59,920 bases of DNA from Holophagales bacterium (GTDB taxonomy: Bacteria; Acidobacteriota; Thermoanaerobaculia; Multivoradales; Multivoraceae). The stretch covers positions 337,590 through 397,509 of the forward strand of contig VXZQ01000006.1 in the NCBI GenBank assembly GCA_009845425.1, written 5' to 3'. Positions within the stretch are counted from its first letter, which is position 1, and each line of letters opens with the position of its first letter. Below are positions 8,873-17,009 of the stretch, in pieces. The notes below the pieces were generated by a model. That model had not been told where the DNA came from and searched no databases. It saw only the letters and a program-made list of their open reading frames with translations. The position numbers and the translations under genes were made by a program.

Positions 8873-9313
8873 ATGAGTAAGCGAGCCATGATCATCACGG
8901 GGATCAGCCTCGTCGTCGCTGCAATCGCGGTGGCAGTGCCCCTGGCGGCGCACCATGCGTTCGGCGCCGAGTTCGATCCCAACCGTCCGCTGCTGCTGAA
9001 GGGCCCGGTCGTCAAGGTCGAGTGGGTCAATCCGCACACCTGGATTCACATGGAACACACCGAGGAAGACGGCACGAAGCACGTCTGGATGGTCGAGGGC
9101 GGCACGCCGAACACCCTCCTGCGCCGCGGCCTCTCCCGGGATGACCTGACGGCCGGGACGGTCATCATCGTTGATGGCTACCAGAGCAAGGACCGCTCAC
9201 GGCGCGCGAACGGCCGTGACGTGACCTTCGAGGACGGCAGCAAGATCTTCATGGGTTCCTCGGGCACCGGCGCGCCGCGCGACGGCCGCGACCCGACCGA
9301 GCCGCCTCGGTAG
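8873..9313 (+). CDS. DUF6152 family secreted protein
   Basis: 146 residues with a signal peptide or anchor (residues about 5-24, IITGISLVVAAIAVAVPLAA). AHHAFGAEFDPNRPLLLKG, followed by VEWVNPHTWIHME, is the signature of the DUF6152 family, small periplasmic beta-barrel-like proteins. In Acidobacteriota and Gammaproteobacteria these occur beside the same secreted unknown proteins found just upstream. The conserved histidines (AHHAF, NPHTWIH) could bind a metal; the biochemical role is not known. GAGGAG lies upstream of ATG 8873. It is convergent with the PepSY gene; a REP-like hairpin fills the gap. Confidence 0.85.
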   Translation: MSKRAMIITGISLVVAAIAVAVPLAAHHAFGAEFDPNRPLLLKGPVVKVEWVNPHTWIHMEHTEEDGTKHVWMVEGGTPNTLLRRGLSRDDLTAGTVIIVDGYQSKDRSRRANGRDVTFEDGSKIFMGSSGTGAPRDGRDPTEPPR

Positions 9314-9332
9314 GTCACTGGTGCGCGGGTCG

Positions 9333-9360
9333 TTGCGCGGGCCCTCTGGCCCGCGTCCGG
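9333..9360. repeat. REP-like palindrome (variant)
   Basis: An 8-bp perfect stem, CGCGGGCC (9336-9343) and GGCCCGCG (9348-9355), with loop CTCT, followed by TCCGG. It resembles the elements at 37991 and 42941 in layout (GCGC-stem-TCT-stem-GC-TCCGG) and lies between two convergent genes. Confidence 0.5.
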
Positions 9361-9367
9361 CCTCGTA

Positions 9368-10918
9368 TCAGTCCGCCTGACGCCTCAGGCGCGCCGCGTG
9401 CCGCCTGAGGCGTTTTGCCGCCGGGACGAGTGAAGAGGCGGAGGAGAACAGCCCGCCCAGCAGCAGGACGACCACGACGATGTCCCAAAGGGGACGCCGG
9501 TGGTAGAAGCCCGGGAAGTCGAGCCGGTGCAGGCCCCTGTAGAGCCAGCGGTCGAGCCGGCTCCGGCGCTGTTCGCGGTGGACGATGCGACCCAGCGCCG
9601 GGTCGAGGTAGAGCCATGTCCGGTCCGGATTGTCGAAGCGAACCCGCAGGACCGGCAGGGGCAGGAGGCGGTGCCTGCGATCGTCGTAGTAGGCATCGTA
9701 CTCCTGGAGTACCGTCGCGTCGATGACGTTCGACTCGGGGACTGCGGCCGCCGCGGCCGCCAGCAGCTCAGGCTGGTCGAACCGCCGCGGAGTCCCGTCT
9801 TCGAGTGAGACGAGGCGCTTCTCGAAGGGCTGAACGGCCGCGAGGAAGGCGAGGGGACCGCTCGCGTAGGAGTCCGCATAGGAACGCTCGTCGCCGGGAG
9901 GCCGGTACGCCAGGGCGAGAGGTTCGCCGGCGAACTGGAGCAGGTCGAGCTCGCGAGGCGGGAACGACTCCGAGATCGACCCGGCCGCGGTGCGAATCGA
10001 GTGCGGCTCGAGGCGGTGAAGTGGAACCGCTCCACCGGCCACGGCGGCCTGCTGAGCGGGACTCGTCGTCCTCCCGGCCTGCCAGCCGAAAGGGTCCATC
10101 GACAGGGCGCCGCTCAGCACCCAGGTGAAGGCGGTGGCGCCGAACGCCAGTCCGCTGTAGTGGTGCCAGCGCAGCATGCCCCGGTACGGTGAGCGCTTCC
10201 GCCTGATCCGCATCAGCCCTATGGCCAGCCCGGAGAGGGTCAGCGCGCAGCCCAGGCTCGCCGTCCAGACGATCAACTGGTACCAGAACGCGCTGTGGGT
10301 CCTGAGGGGAGTGAAGTAGAGCCAGTGGAAGACGGCGCCCGCGGTGCCCCAGAAGCGGGATCCGGGCGTCGTGGCCATGACTACCTCGGCGGTGCGGTCC
10401 GAGACGTAGAGCACGTCGTTGGCCGCGCGGACACGGTGTAGCGGCAGCAGAGCCCGTATCTGCAGGGACCACTGGTCGGGACGGGTCAGGTACGCGTCGT
10501 ACGTGAGGGTGGCTGCCGCCGGCGGCGCCGTGACGTCGTTTCCGGCGAGGTAGGAGGAGGCGATTCCGAGCGCCTGCCCTTCTGACACCTGGAGCAGCGG
10601 GCTGCCCGAGTCCGCGTACACGGCGGTCCAGCCGCGCGCCGTGCGGAGCCGGTAGACCGGCCGCTCGCCGGCCATGCCGAGCCGGACCTGGACCGCGGAG
10701 AAACCGTCGGCGTCCAGACGCGCCGCGGCCACGGCCTGTGCCGGGCCGACCTGCACGGCGTCGAGATCGAGAGGCGGCAGCCGGTTCAGGCGTTCGCCGG
10801 GATCGAGCGCCGGCATCCGCGCGTACATCATGACCAGCGCCGAGGCGAACCAGACCACGAACAGCAGGTTGCCGGCGATGCCAAGCCAGCGGTGGAGCAG
10901 TGTGAGGGCGCGCCGCAA
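9368..10918 (-). CDS. PepSY-associated transmembrane protein
   Basis: About 516 residues, integral to the inner membrane. It has an N-terminal TM helix (LLHRWLGIAGNLLFVVWFAS), a PepSY-like periplasmic segment, then further TM helices at FWGTAGAVFHWLYF, LIVWTASLGCALTLSGLAIG and GLAFGATAFTWVLSGAL, and a last helix near the C-terminus (LWDIVVVVLLLGGLFSS). HRWLG and WHHYSG histidines are typical of PepSY_TM proteins, proposed to move electrons across the membrane, often in iron or siderophore reduction. The best start is TTG 10918, 11 bp after the stop of the cytochrome gene; the longer open frame upstream is only the shadow of that gene. Co-location with a cytochrome c lipoprotein supports a redox role. 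Confidence 0.75.
   Translation of the reverse strand: MRRALTLLHRWLGIAGNLLFVVWFASALVMMYARMPALDPGERLNRLPPLDLDAVQVGPAQAVAAARLDADGFSAVQVRLGMAGERPVYRLRTARGWTAVYADSGSPLLQVSEGQALGIASSYLAGNDVTAPPAAATLTYDAYLTRPDQWSLQIRALLPLHRVRAANDVLYVSDRTAEVVMATTPGSRFWGTAGAVFHWLYFTPLRTHSAFWYQLIVWTASLGCALTLSGLAIGLMRIRRKRSPYRGMLRWHHYSGLAFGATAFTWVLSGALSMDPFGWQAGRTTSPAQQAAVAGGAVPLHRLEPHSIRTAAGSISESFPPRELDLLQFAGEPLALAYRPPGDERSYADSYASGPLAFLAAVQPFEKRLVSLEDGTPRRFDQPELLAAAAAAVPESNVIDATVLQEYDAYYDDRRHRLLPLPVLRVRFDNPDRTWLYLDPALGRIVHREQRRSRLDRWLYRGLHRLDFPGFYHRRPLWDIVVVVLLLGGLFSSASSLVPAAKRLRRHAARLRRQAD
9381..9416 (+). terminator. rho-independent terminator inside the opposing gene
   Basis: A perfect 10-bp stem, CGCCTCAGGC (9381-9390) with GCCTGAGGCG (9403-9412), a 12-nt loop and TTTT directly after. 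It reads on the plus strand, downstream of the DUF6152 gene, but lies within the last codons of the minus-strand PepSY gene. Confidence 0.6.
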
Positions 10919-10929
10919 CGCGGTCGGGC

Positions 10930-11409
10930 CTACTGCCGGAACTGGTTCGGGTCGTTGGCCCAGTACTGTGCGTGACACCCGGCGCAGGCGAAGTAGACCT
11001 GCTCGCCAGTGTCGAAAACGCCCTGGACGTCGCGCGCGTCGGCCGCTTGCATCGCGGCGTCGCCAGCGTCGATCAGGTCTCGGCACCAGGCGATCCAGTC
11101 CTCGTCGTCCACCTTGCGCCTGTGCATCATCAGGAGGTTGCCCGACTCCGCGACCGTGACCGCGGCGTTGCGAACGAGGAACCACTCCTCGTCCGTCCGA
11201 GGCTGGATTCTCTCTTCGCCCTCGGCGCTGATGATCCAGCCGACCGAGGCCCAGAGGTGGTCGGCGGCCGGTTCCATGACCGACGCCATCAACAGCCTCG
11301 TGCCGGCGACCTCGCGGAACGGCGGTCCGGCGTCCTCGGCAGCGCAGGATGCGAGCGTCACCGTCGCGAGGGCGACAGTCAGGGCCGGGAGCTTGCGGGC
11401 GCCACTCAT
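10930..11409 (-). CDS. monohaem cytochrome c-like lipoprotein
   Basis: 159 residues from ATG 11409. The N-terminus (MSGARKLPALTVALATVTLA followed by SCAAED) has a lipobox, L-A-S-C, so it is a predicted lipoprotein with Cys about residue 22. Near the C-terminus, VYFACAGCHAQYW contains one CxxCH haem c site. The body is helical, resembling cytochrome c' or cytochrome-like DUF families, but I cannot name the family. Candidate axial ligands besides the CxxCH histidine are Met residues in the segment LLMMHRRK. It is directly upstream of the PepSY membrane protein on the same strand (11 bp), so the two may form an electron-transfer pair. Confidence 0.75.
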   Translation of the reverse strand: MSGARKLPALTVALATVTLASCAAEDAGPPFREVAGTRLLMASVMEPAADHLWASVGWIISAEGEERIQPRTDEEWFLVRNAAVTVAESGNLLMMHRRKVDDEDWIAWCRDLIDAGDAAMQAADARDVQGVFDTGEQVYFACAGCHAQYWANDPNQFRQ

Positions 11410-11441
11410 GACGGGCGGGGAGTGTACCGGACGCCCCTCCC

Positions 11442-12293
11442 TCAAACGGCAGTCCTCCACACGTCGCCGTGGGCGGTGATCTGCACCGCGGTCGGAGACG
11501 CCCAGTGAGTACCGACGACCGTGATGCCGGTGTCGCTGAAGCGCTCGCAGAAGCTGCGCCGGGCCGCGATCGCGGCATCGCGGTCGATGTCGGCGATGGA
11601 GCACCACTCCGGGTGCGCGCACTGGCAGGGGTGGTGCATCACGTCACCCGAGATCACGCCCTCCTCGCTGCCGGAGGAGACGGCGATGCTGCAGTGGCCC
11701 GGGGTGTGGCCGGGAGTGGGGAAGAACTGGAGATCGGGGTTGATCTGGTGGGAGCAAGGGACGAGGTCGACCAGGCCGGCCTCGAACACGGGCGCCACGG
11801 AGTCCCCGAAGACGTCGCCCCAGTTGGCCTCCCCTTCATCCCTCCAGTACTCGAACTCGGGCCGAGCCATGACGTAGCGGGCGTTGGGGAAGGTGGGTAC
11901 CCACTCGCCGTCGACCTTCATCGTGTTCCAGCCCACGTGGTCGATGTGCAGGTGGGTGCAGACGACGAGGTCGACCTGCTCGCGGGGGAAGCCGGCGTCG
12001 CGGATCTCCTGGAGGAACGGTCCGTCGAGCTCGTTCCAGGCTGGAAGCGCGCGCTTCTTGTCGTTGCCGACGCAGGTGTCGACGACGATCTTGAGTCCCC
12101 TGGACTCGACCAGGAAGGCCTGGATGATCATCTTGAGCCGCTCGCCGCCCGGCGTCACGAAGTGCGGTTCGAGCCAGTCGAGGTCGGGCGCCAGGTTCTC
12201 GGGCGTCGCGTCCGGTAGCAGGAAGGAAGCCGGCACCGGGTAGTCGATCTCGATGATCGGGGTGATCGAGACGTCGCCGATCTTGATGCCCAT
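11442..12293 (-). CDS. metallo-beta-lactamase-fold hydrolase
   Basis: 283 residues, no signal peptide. A complete MBL metal site is visible: THLHIDHVG (HxHxDH), TPGHTPGHCSI, SGDVMHHP and a final GTHW histidine. Layout and length match the lactonase-like branch of the superfamily (AHL lactonase / MBL hydrolase near AttM), but the substrate cannot be assigned; an ester, thioester or lactone is plausible. It lies 21 bp downstream of the thiamine-dependent lyase and probably shares its mRNA, so it could hydrolyse a product or thioester of that pathway (inference). Confidence 0.85.
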   Translation of the reverse strand: MGIKIGDVSITPIIEIDYPVPASFLLPDATPENLAPDLDWLEPHFVTPGGERLKMIIQAFLVESRGLKIVVDTCVGNDKKRALPAWNELDGPFLQEIRDAGFPREQVDLVVCTHLHIDHVGWNTMKVDGEWVPTFPNARYVMARPEFEYWRDEGEANWGDVFGDSVAPVFEAGLVDLVPCSHQINPDLQFFPTPGHTPGHCSIAVSSGSEEGVISGDVMHHPCQCAHPEWCSIADIDRDAAIAARRSFCERFSDTGITVVGTHWASPTAVQITAHGDVWRTAV

Positions 12294-12314
12294 GCGCTGT
12301 CCTCTCCCTGGCCC

Positions 12315-13970
12315 TCAGCGGGTAAGCCAGGCGAACTTCTGCGGCTTGCGCTGCGCCTTCGGATCGATCAGCACGTTGACCAGCGCCGGCCGGTCGGAGG
12401 CGAGTGCCTTGTCGAGTGTCGGCCCGAGGTCGGCGACCTTCTCGACGCAGTAGCCCACGCCGCCGAAAGCCTCGATGACGCGCTCGTACCTGGCGCCCAG
12501 TGTGTACGTCGACGGGGGCAGAGGCTTGCCCGGGATGTACTCGCTGACGCCGCCGCCGATGCCGTTGTTGTTGATGACGACGAAAGTGATCGGCATTTCG
12601 TACCGGCAGGCGACCTCGACCTCCATGCCGGAGAAACCGAACGCGGAGTCGCCCTGAACGCAGATCGTGCGCCGGCCCGGATGGACCACGGCCGCCGCGA
12701 TCGCAAGTCCGGTGCCGACGCCCATCGTGCCGAAGGTGCCGGCGTCAAGCCGCTTGCGCGGCTCCATGTTCGGCAGCACGGTGCGCGAGATGTCCATCGT
12801 GTTCGCGCCTTCGGCGACCAGCATGTCCTGCGGCTCCAGGCGGTCGGCGATTTCGCGCAAGGCGCGGTAGTAGCCCATCGGCTCGCTGTTGTCCTCGAGC
12901 ATCGCCTGGACCGCCGCCTGGTTCTGGCTCGCGCTCTCGCGCAGGTTCGCCAGCCACTCGTTGTCGGCCGACAGCGTGAAGGGCTCGGCGTCGAGCGCCT
13001 CGTTCAACTGCGCGGTCACCGCCCGCGCGTCGCCGACCATGCCGACCTCGGTCGGCACGTTCGTGCCGATCTCCTCCGCGTTGAGGTCGATCTGGAGCAC
13101 CCGGACGCCCTTCTTGAACCGCGGCGGCATCCCGAAGTGAAGGATCCAGTTGAGACGGGCGCCGATCAGGAGGATGACGTCCGCGTTCTGGAGCGCGAAG
13201 GAGCGCGCCGGCGAGATCAGGTGCGGATCATCGTCAGAGACGACGCCCTTGCCCATCGGCGTCGGCAGCACGGGGAGGTTCGTGCGCTGGACGAAGCGGC
13301 GCACTTCCTGCTCCGCGCGGGCGTAGGCCGCGCCCTTGCCCACGATGACCAACGGGTTCTTCGCTTCGCGCAGAACCGCCACGGCACGCTCGACGTCCCT
13401 CGGATCGGCGAGTGACGTCGGCGGCTCCGGGCAGCGAGGGGGTTGCTCGACGTCTTCCTCGTCGACCTGGGCGGTCAGGACATCGTTGGTGAGGTTCAGG
13501 TAGGAGGCGCCGGGCCGGCCGTAGATCGATGTGCGGACCGCCTGCTCCACGTAGAACGGCGCCCGGTGAGCGGCGTCGATCTCGGCCGAGTACTTCGAGA
13601 AGGGTCGTGCCGCCTCGACCTGGGGGCACTCCTGGAAGGCGCCCTGGCCGTTCTGGTAACGGTCGTTGGCGCCGCCTAGCAACACCATCGGCCAGCAGTT
13701 CTTCTCCGCGTTGGCGAGGCCGGCGATGCCGTGCACCATGCCCGGCCCGGACACGGCGAGACAGGCCCCGGGCCGCCCGGTCAGGTAGCCGACCGCCCCC
13801 GCCGCGTAGCTGGCCGCCTGCTCGTTGCGGAAGCCGTAGTACTGGATTCCCGCCTGCTGGGCGGCGTGGGCGACCCCGTAGACGGGGAAGCCGACAATGC
13901 CGAACATGTAGTCGACGCCCTGCTGCTTCAGGCTTTGGGCGATCAGGGCGGCGCCGGTCGTCGTTGTCAT
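12315..13970 (-). CDS. ThDP-dependent 2-hydroxyacyl-CoA lyase / oxalyl-CoA decarboxylase family
   Basis: 551 residues, full length. Thiamine diphosphate sites are present: catalytic Glu50 in GFRNEQAASYAAGA, and the GDSAFGFSGME to NNNG cofactor motif. Blocks such as GARLNWILHFGMPPRF, SEGANTMD-type AEGANTMDISRTVL and RLDAGTFGTMGVG match, as I recall them, 2-hydroxyacyl-CoA lyase (HACL1) more closely than E. coli oxalyl-CoA decarboxylase. Both enzymes release formyl-CoA: HACL cleaves 2-hydroxyacyl-CoA to an aldehyde, and OXC decarboxylates oxalyl-CoA. ATG 13970 overlaps the stop of the CoA-transferase gene by 4 bp (ATGA), so translation is coupled. The substrate is undecided. Confidence 0.85.
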   Translation of the reverse strand: MTTTTGAALIAQSLKQQGVDYMFGIVGFPVYGVAHAAQQAGIQYYGFRNEQAASYAAGAVGYLTGRPGACLAVSGPGMVHGIAGLANAEKNCWPMVLLGGANDRYQNGQGAFQECPQVEAARPFSKYSAEIDAAHRAPFYVEQAVRTSIYGRPGASYLNLTNDVLTAQVDEEDVEQPPRCPEPPTSLADPRDVERAVAVLREAKNPLVIVGKGAAYARAEQEVRRFVQRTNLPVLPTPMGKGVVSDDDPHLISPARSFALQNADVILLIGARLNWILHFGMPPRFKKGVRVLQIDLNAEEIGTNVPTEVGMVGDARAVTAQLNEALDAEPFTLSADNEWLANLRESASQNQAAVQAMLEDNSEPMGYYRALREIADRLEPQDMLVAEGANTMDISRTVLPNMEPRKRLDAGTFGTMGVGTGLAIAAAVVHPGRRTICVQGDSAFGFSGMEVEVACRYEMPITFVVINNNGIGGGVSEYIPGKPLPPSTYTLGARYERVIEAFGGVGYCVEKVADLGPTLDKALASDRPALVNVLIDPKAQRKPQKFAWLTR

Positions 13971-15208
13971 CTCGTAGCGGTCTCCTGGCCGTCGGCGCCG
14001 GGGCTGGGCACTGCGCCCAGCACACCGTCCGCGCGCAGCCGGTCGATTTCGGGTTGGGAGAGGTTCAGTTCGTCGGCCAGGACGCCGTCCGTGTGGCGGC
14101 CCAGAAGCGGCGCCGCCTTGATTTCGACCTCGCTATCGCTGAGGTTCATCGGGGAGCCGAGGACGCGGACCGGCCCCCTGATCTCGTGCTCGACCGTGCG
14201 GACGAAGCCGCGCTCTGTTAGGTGGGGGTCGGAGAAGAGGTCGAGCGTGTCGAGCACCGCACTCGCCGGCACCCCGGCGGCGCCGAGGACGGCCATCGCT
14301 TCGTGCTTCGTGCGGCGGCGGGTCCACTCGGCGATCGCTTCGAACAGCTCGTCGGCGTTCTCGTGACGCAGCCTGGGCGTGGCGTAGCGCTCGTCGTGGG
14401 CCAGGTCCTGGCGATCGATTGCTTCACAGAGCGCCTGCCACATCCGGTCGTTGACCACGAGCATGTAGACGTAGTCGTTCGGGCCGAACGGCTTGCAGGG
14501 GTACATGTTCATCATCGCGCCGCGGCCGGAGCCGCTGCGCGGGGCCGCCTTTTCACCGAACTCGCCGCCCATCGCGATCGCCGTGCGCATGAACCAGGTC
14601 ACCCCTTCCTGCATCGACATCTCGACCAGTTGGCCCTTGCCGGTGCGCAGCTTGTTGGCGTGCGCCGCGCACAGCGCCAGGGCCATCAGCACACCGGTGC
14701 CGCAGTCGCCGATCGTCGTGCCGGGGCGAAGCGGCGGCCCGTCCGGGTCGCCGGTGATCGACATCGCGCCTCCGGCGGCCTGGGCGACCGGGTCGAAGCA
14801 CTTGTAGTCGCTGTAGGGCCCGCTGTTGCCGAACCCCTTGATCCGGCCGTAGATCACCTCGGGGTGGACCTCACGCACCGAGTCGTAGTCGAGGCGCAGC
14901 TTCTCGACCACGCCGGGACCGAAGTTCTCTACCAGGATGTCGAACCGGGGTGCGAGCTTCAGCAGCAGTCCGCGGCCGTCGTCCGTGGCGAGATTGATCG
15001 CGATGCTGCGCTTGTTGCTGTTCCAGTTGAGGAAGTACTCGGAGTCGTCCGTGCTGCGGCCGCCGGCCAGGCCGCGCCCCGGGTCGCCGGTGCCGGGGCG
15101 TTCCACCTTGACCACGTCGGCGCCCAGCCAGGCCAGGGCCTGGGTACAGGACGTACCGGCTTCGTACTGCGTCAGATCGAGAATGCGCAGACCGTCGAGT
15201 GCTGGCAT
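13967..15208 (-). CDS. class III CoA-transferase, formyl-CoA transferase-like
   Basis: 413 residues from ATG 15208, which is preceded by CAGGAGACAACC; the longer frame upstream is not needed. CaiB/BaiF family. The N-terminal LDLTQYEAGTSCTQALAWLG, then NSNKRSIAINLAT and VAQAAGGAMSITG, closely follow Frc of oxalate metabolism. The catalytic aspartate is Asp168 in TTIGDCGTG, matching Asp169 of Frc. It would transfer CoA from formyl-CoA (or another donor) to a carboxylic acid through acyl-Asp intermediates. Coupled to the lyase downstream, it could recycle the CoA of formyl-CoA onto the next acid substrate. It heads a minus-strand run of five genes. Confidence 0.87.
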   Translation of the reverse strand: MPALDGLRILDLTQYEAGTSCTQALAWLGADVVKVERPGTGDPGRGLAGGRSTDDSEYFLNWNSNKRSIAINLATDDGRGLLLKLAPRFDILVENFGPGVVEKLRLDYDSVREVHPEVIYGRIKGFGNSGPYSDYKCFDPVAQAAGGAMSITGDPDGPPLRPGTTIGDCGTGVLMALALCAAHANKLRTGKGQLVEMSMQEGVTWFMRTAIAMGGEFGEKAAPRSGSGRGAMMNMYPCKPFGPNDYVYMLVVNDRMWQALCEAIDRQDLAHDERYATPRLRHENADELFEAIAEWTRRRTKHEAMAVLGAAGVPASAVLDTLDLFSDPHLTERGFVRTVEHEIRGPVRVLGSPMNLSDSEVEIKAAPLLGRHTDGVLADELNLSQPEIDRLRADGVLGAVPSPGADGQETATR

Positions 15209-15226
15209 GGTTGTCTCCTGGCTGTG

Positions 15227-15242
15227 CGTTGCGCGCGCAACG
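15227..15242. promoter_or_regulatory. 16-bp perfect palindrome upstream of the CoA-transferase operon
   Basis: CGTTGCGCGCGCAACG is a perfect dyad 18 nt upstream of the ATG at 15208, inside the 230-bp divergent gap. It could be an operator for a dimeric repressor or a leader hairpin. The rest of the gap (15243-15438) holds an A/T-richer stretch near 15375 and a small hairpin TCCCGTTCGGGA near 15393, but no coding region. Confidence 0.4.
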
Positions 15243-15438
15243 ATAACCCGAAGGGGCGAACCCGGAACATCCGTAGTTGCGGGCTGTTGACCGGTGGGTG
15301 AACGCCTACCCATCGGCCGCGACGCAGGAGCGGAGCAGCGAGGCAAATGTGGGCGCCGAAGCGAGAGATCGCGAAAATATCGTTAAGAGGATCCCGTTCG
15401 GGACTGAAAGATCACACGAAACGACTATCGTCGCCTTC

Positions 15439-17001
15439 ATGACCCGCTTTGATTCCGTCATTGTGGGAAGCGGTTTCGGCGGCGCGGTCGCCGCGTGCCG
15501 GTTGGCACAGGCCGGCGAACGGGTGCTGGTCCTGGAGCGCGGCCGTCGGTGGGACGAGAGGACCTACCCCAGCGTGACGGGCCGGAACTGGACGTTCGAT
15601 GTCGACGAGCCGGAGCGCCAGAACGGCTGGATGGACATCCGGTGGTTCAAGGACATGGCGGTCGTGCAGGGGGCGGGCGTCGGCGGCGGCTCCCTGATCT
15701 ACGCCAACGTGAGCGTGGCGCCTCCGCCGGCGACATTCGAGCGGGGCTGGCCCCGGGCCATCGACTGGAACGAACTCGCGCCCTTCGTCGACCGAGTCGG
15801 CGAGATGCTGGAGGTGGCCACGATTCCGGAAGCGCAGCGCACCACGCGATGGGAGTTCGTGGAGCGAGGCGCGCGGAAGCTCGGCCACTCGGATCGATTC
15901 AGTTCCCTGCCGCTCGCGGTGCGGTTCGACGCCGACTACGATCCCCGCCGCCTGGACGACCCGCAGGACGAGCGCCACGCGGTCACCCGCGTGAACGTGG
16001 CCGGTGTGGAGCAGAGGACCTGCGTTCACCTCGGTGAATGCGACATGGGTTGCCGCGTGAAGGCCAAGAACACTCTCGACCTCAACTATCTTGCAATTGC
16101 GACGGCGAACGGCGCGGAGATCCGGCCGCTGCACCTCGTTTCGCGCGTCGAACCGTCCGGCGCGGGTTGGCGCGTCCTGTACGACGAGATCGGCGGCGGG
16201 TCCCGCAGGTCCGGTTCGGTCGAGGCGAAGCGGGTCGTCCTGGCGGCCGGCTCGCTCGGTTCGACCGAGATCATGCTTCGGTCCCGCCTGGCCGGCGTGA
16301 GTGCGAAGCTGGGCCACGGCTGGTCCGCGAACGGGGACTTCCTGACGCCGGCGCTCTCGGAGGAGGACGCGGATCCCACGGTCGGGCCGACGATCAGTGC
16401 CTGCATCGATCACACGGACGGCGCGGAGTACGGCGAGCACATCTTCATCCAGGACGGCGGCATGCCGAATCTCCTTCGCACCAGCGTCGGGAGCTGGCAT
16501 AGCCGCCTGCCGAAACGATGGCAGAGGCGGATCCAGCCGCTCAAGGACTGGGCGGACGACACGGAGCCGCTGGACAACTTCATGCCGTGGTTCGCGCAGG
16601 GCATCGACGCTTCCGACGGGAGACTGCACATGCGACGACGGTGGTTGGGGCTGTTCGGTCCTCAGCGTCTGACGCTCGACTGGGACATCGCCCACTCCGA
16701 GTCGACGATCGAAGCGATCGTCAAGGCGCACAGCGAACTGGCGAAGGCCACGGACGGCCAGCCGCTCGTGGCGCCGACCTGGACCTTCTTCCGCGACCTG
16801 ATCACGCCGCATCCCCTCGGCGGTTGCAACATGGCGGACGACCAGGACCGCGGCGTGGTGGACCATGCCGGGCGGGTGTTCGGCGCGAAGGGCCTTTGCG
16901 TCGCCGACGGCTCGATCGTTCCCCGGGCGATCGGCCGCAACCCGTCACGCACGATCGCGGCGCTGGCCGAACGCGCCGTGGAGCACTGGCTGGCGGACTG
17001 A
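15439..17001 (+). CDS. GMC-family FAD oxidoreductase, cholesterol oxidase-like
   Basis: 520 residues from ATG 15439. The dinucleotide fold is at the very start (FDSVIVGSGFGGAVAACRL, then GERVLVLERGRRW), as in cholesterol oxidases. GAGVGGGSLIYANV is the second FAD contact, and the C-terminal ITPHPLGGCNMADD plus VPRAIGRNPSRTIAALAE supplies the His-Asn pair region of GMC enzymes. No signal peptide is seen, so it is probably cytoplasmic or membrane-associated. The substrate is likely a sterol or other polycyclic or long alcohol, but the family also includes choline and alkanol enzymes. It is followed after 8 bp by a patatin whose C-terminal domain resembles one otherwise found in GMC-linked proteins. 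Confidence 0.8.
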   Translation: MTRFDSVIVGSGFGGAVAACRLAQAGERVLVLERGRRWDERTYPSVTGRNWTFDVDEPERQNGWMDIRWFKDMAVVQGAGVGGGSLIYANVSVAPPPATFERGWPRAIDWNELAPFVDRVGEMLEVATIPEAQRTTRWEFVERGARKLGHSDRFSSLPLAVRFDADYDPRRLDDPQDERHAVTRVNVAGVEQRTCVHLGECDMGCRVKAKNTLDLNYLAIATANGAEIRPLHLVSRVEPSGAGWRVLYDEIGGGSRRSGSVEAKRVVLAAGSLGSTEIMLRSRLAGVSAKLGHGWSANGDFLTPALSEEDADPTVGPTISACIDHTDGAEYGEHIFIQDGGMPNLLRTSVGSWHSRLPKRWQRRIQPLKDWADDTEPLDNFMPWFAQGIDASDGRLHMRRRWLGLFGPQRLTLDWDIAHSESTIEAIVKAHSELAKATDGQPLVAPTWTFFRDLITPHPLGGCNMADDQDRGVVDHAGRVFGAKGLCVADGSIVPRAIGRNPSRTIAALAERAVEHWLAD

Positions 17002-17009
17002 GGAGCGTC

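Noticed and set aside
10919..11578. N-terminal extension of the PepSY protein
   Set aside because: It is the second frame of the cytochrome c lipoprotein gene; the PepSY fold starts at TTG 10918.
12315..15208. Plain oxalate degradation operon (frc-oxc)
   Set aside because: Possible, but the lyase blocks look nearer to 2-hydroxyacyl-CoA lyase; I kept the assignment open rather than name frc and oxc.
16518..17009. N-terminal extension of the patatin
   Set aside because: This is another frame of the GMC oxidase C-terminus; the patatin oxyanion loop begins right after ATG 17010.
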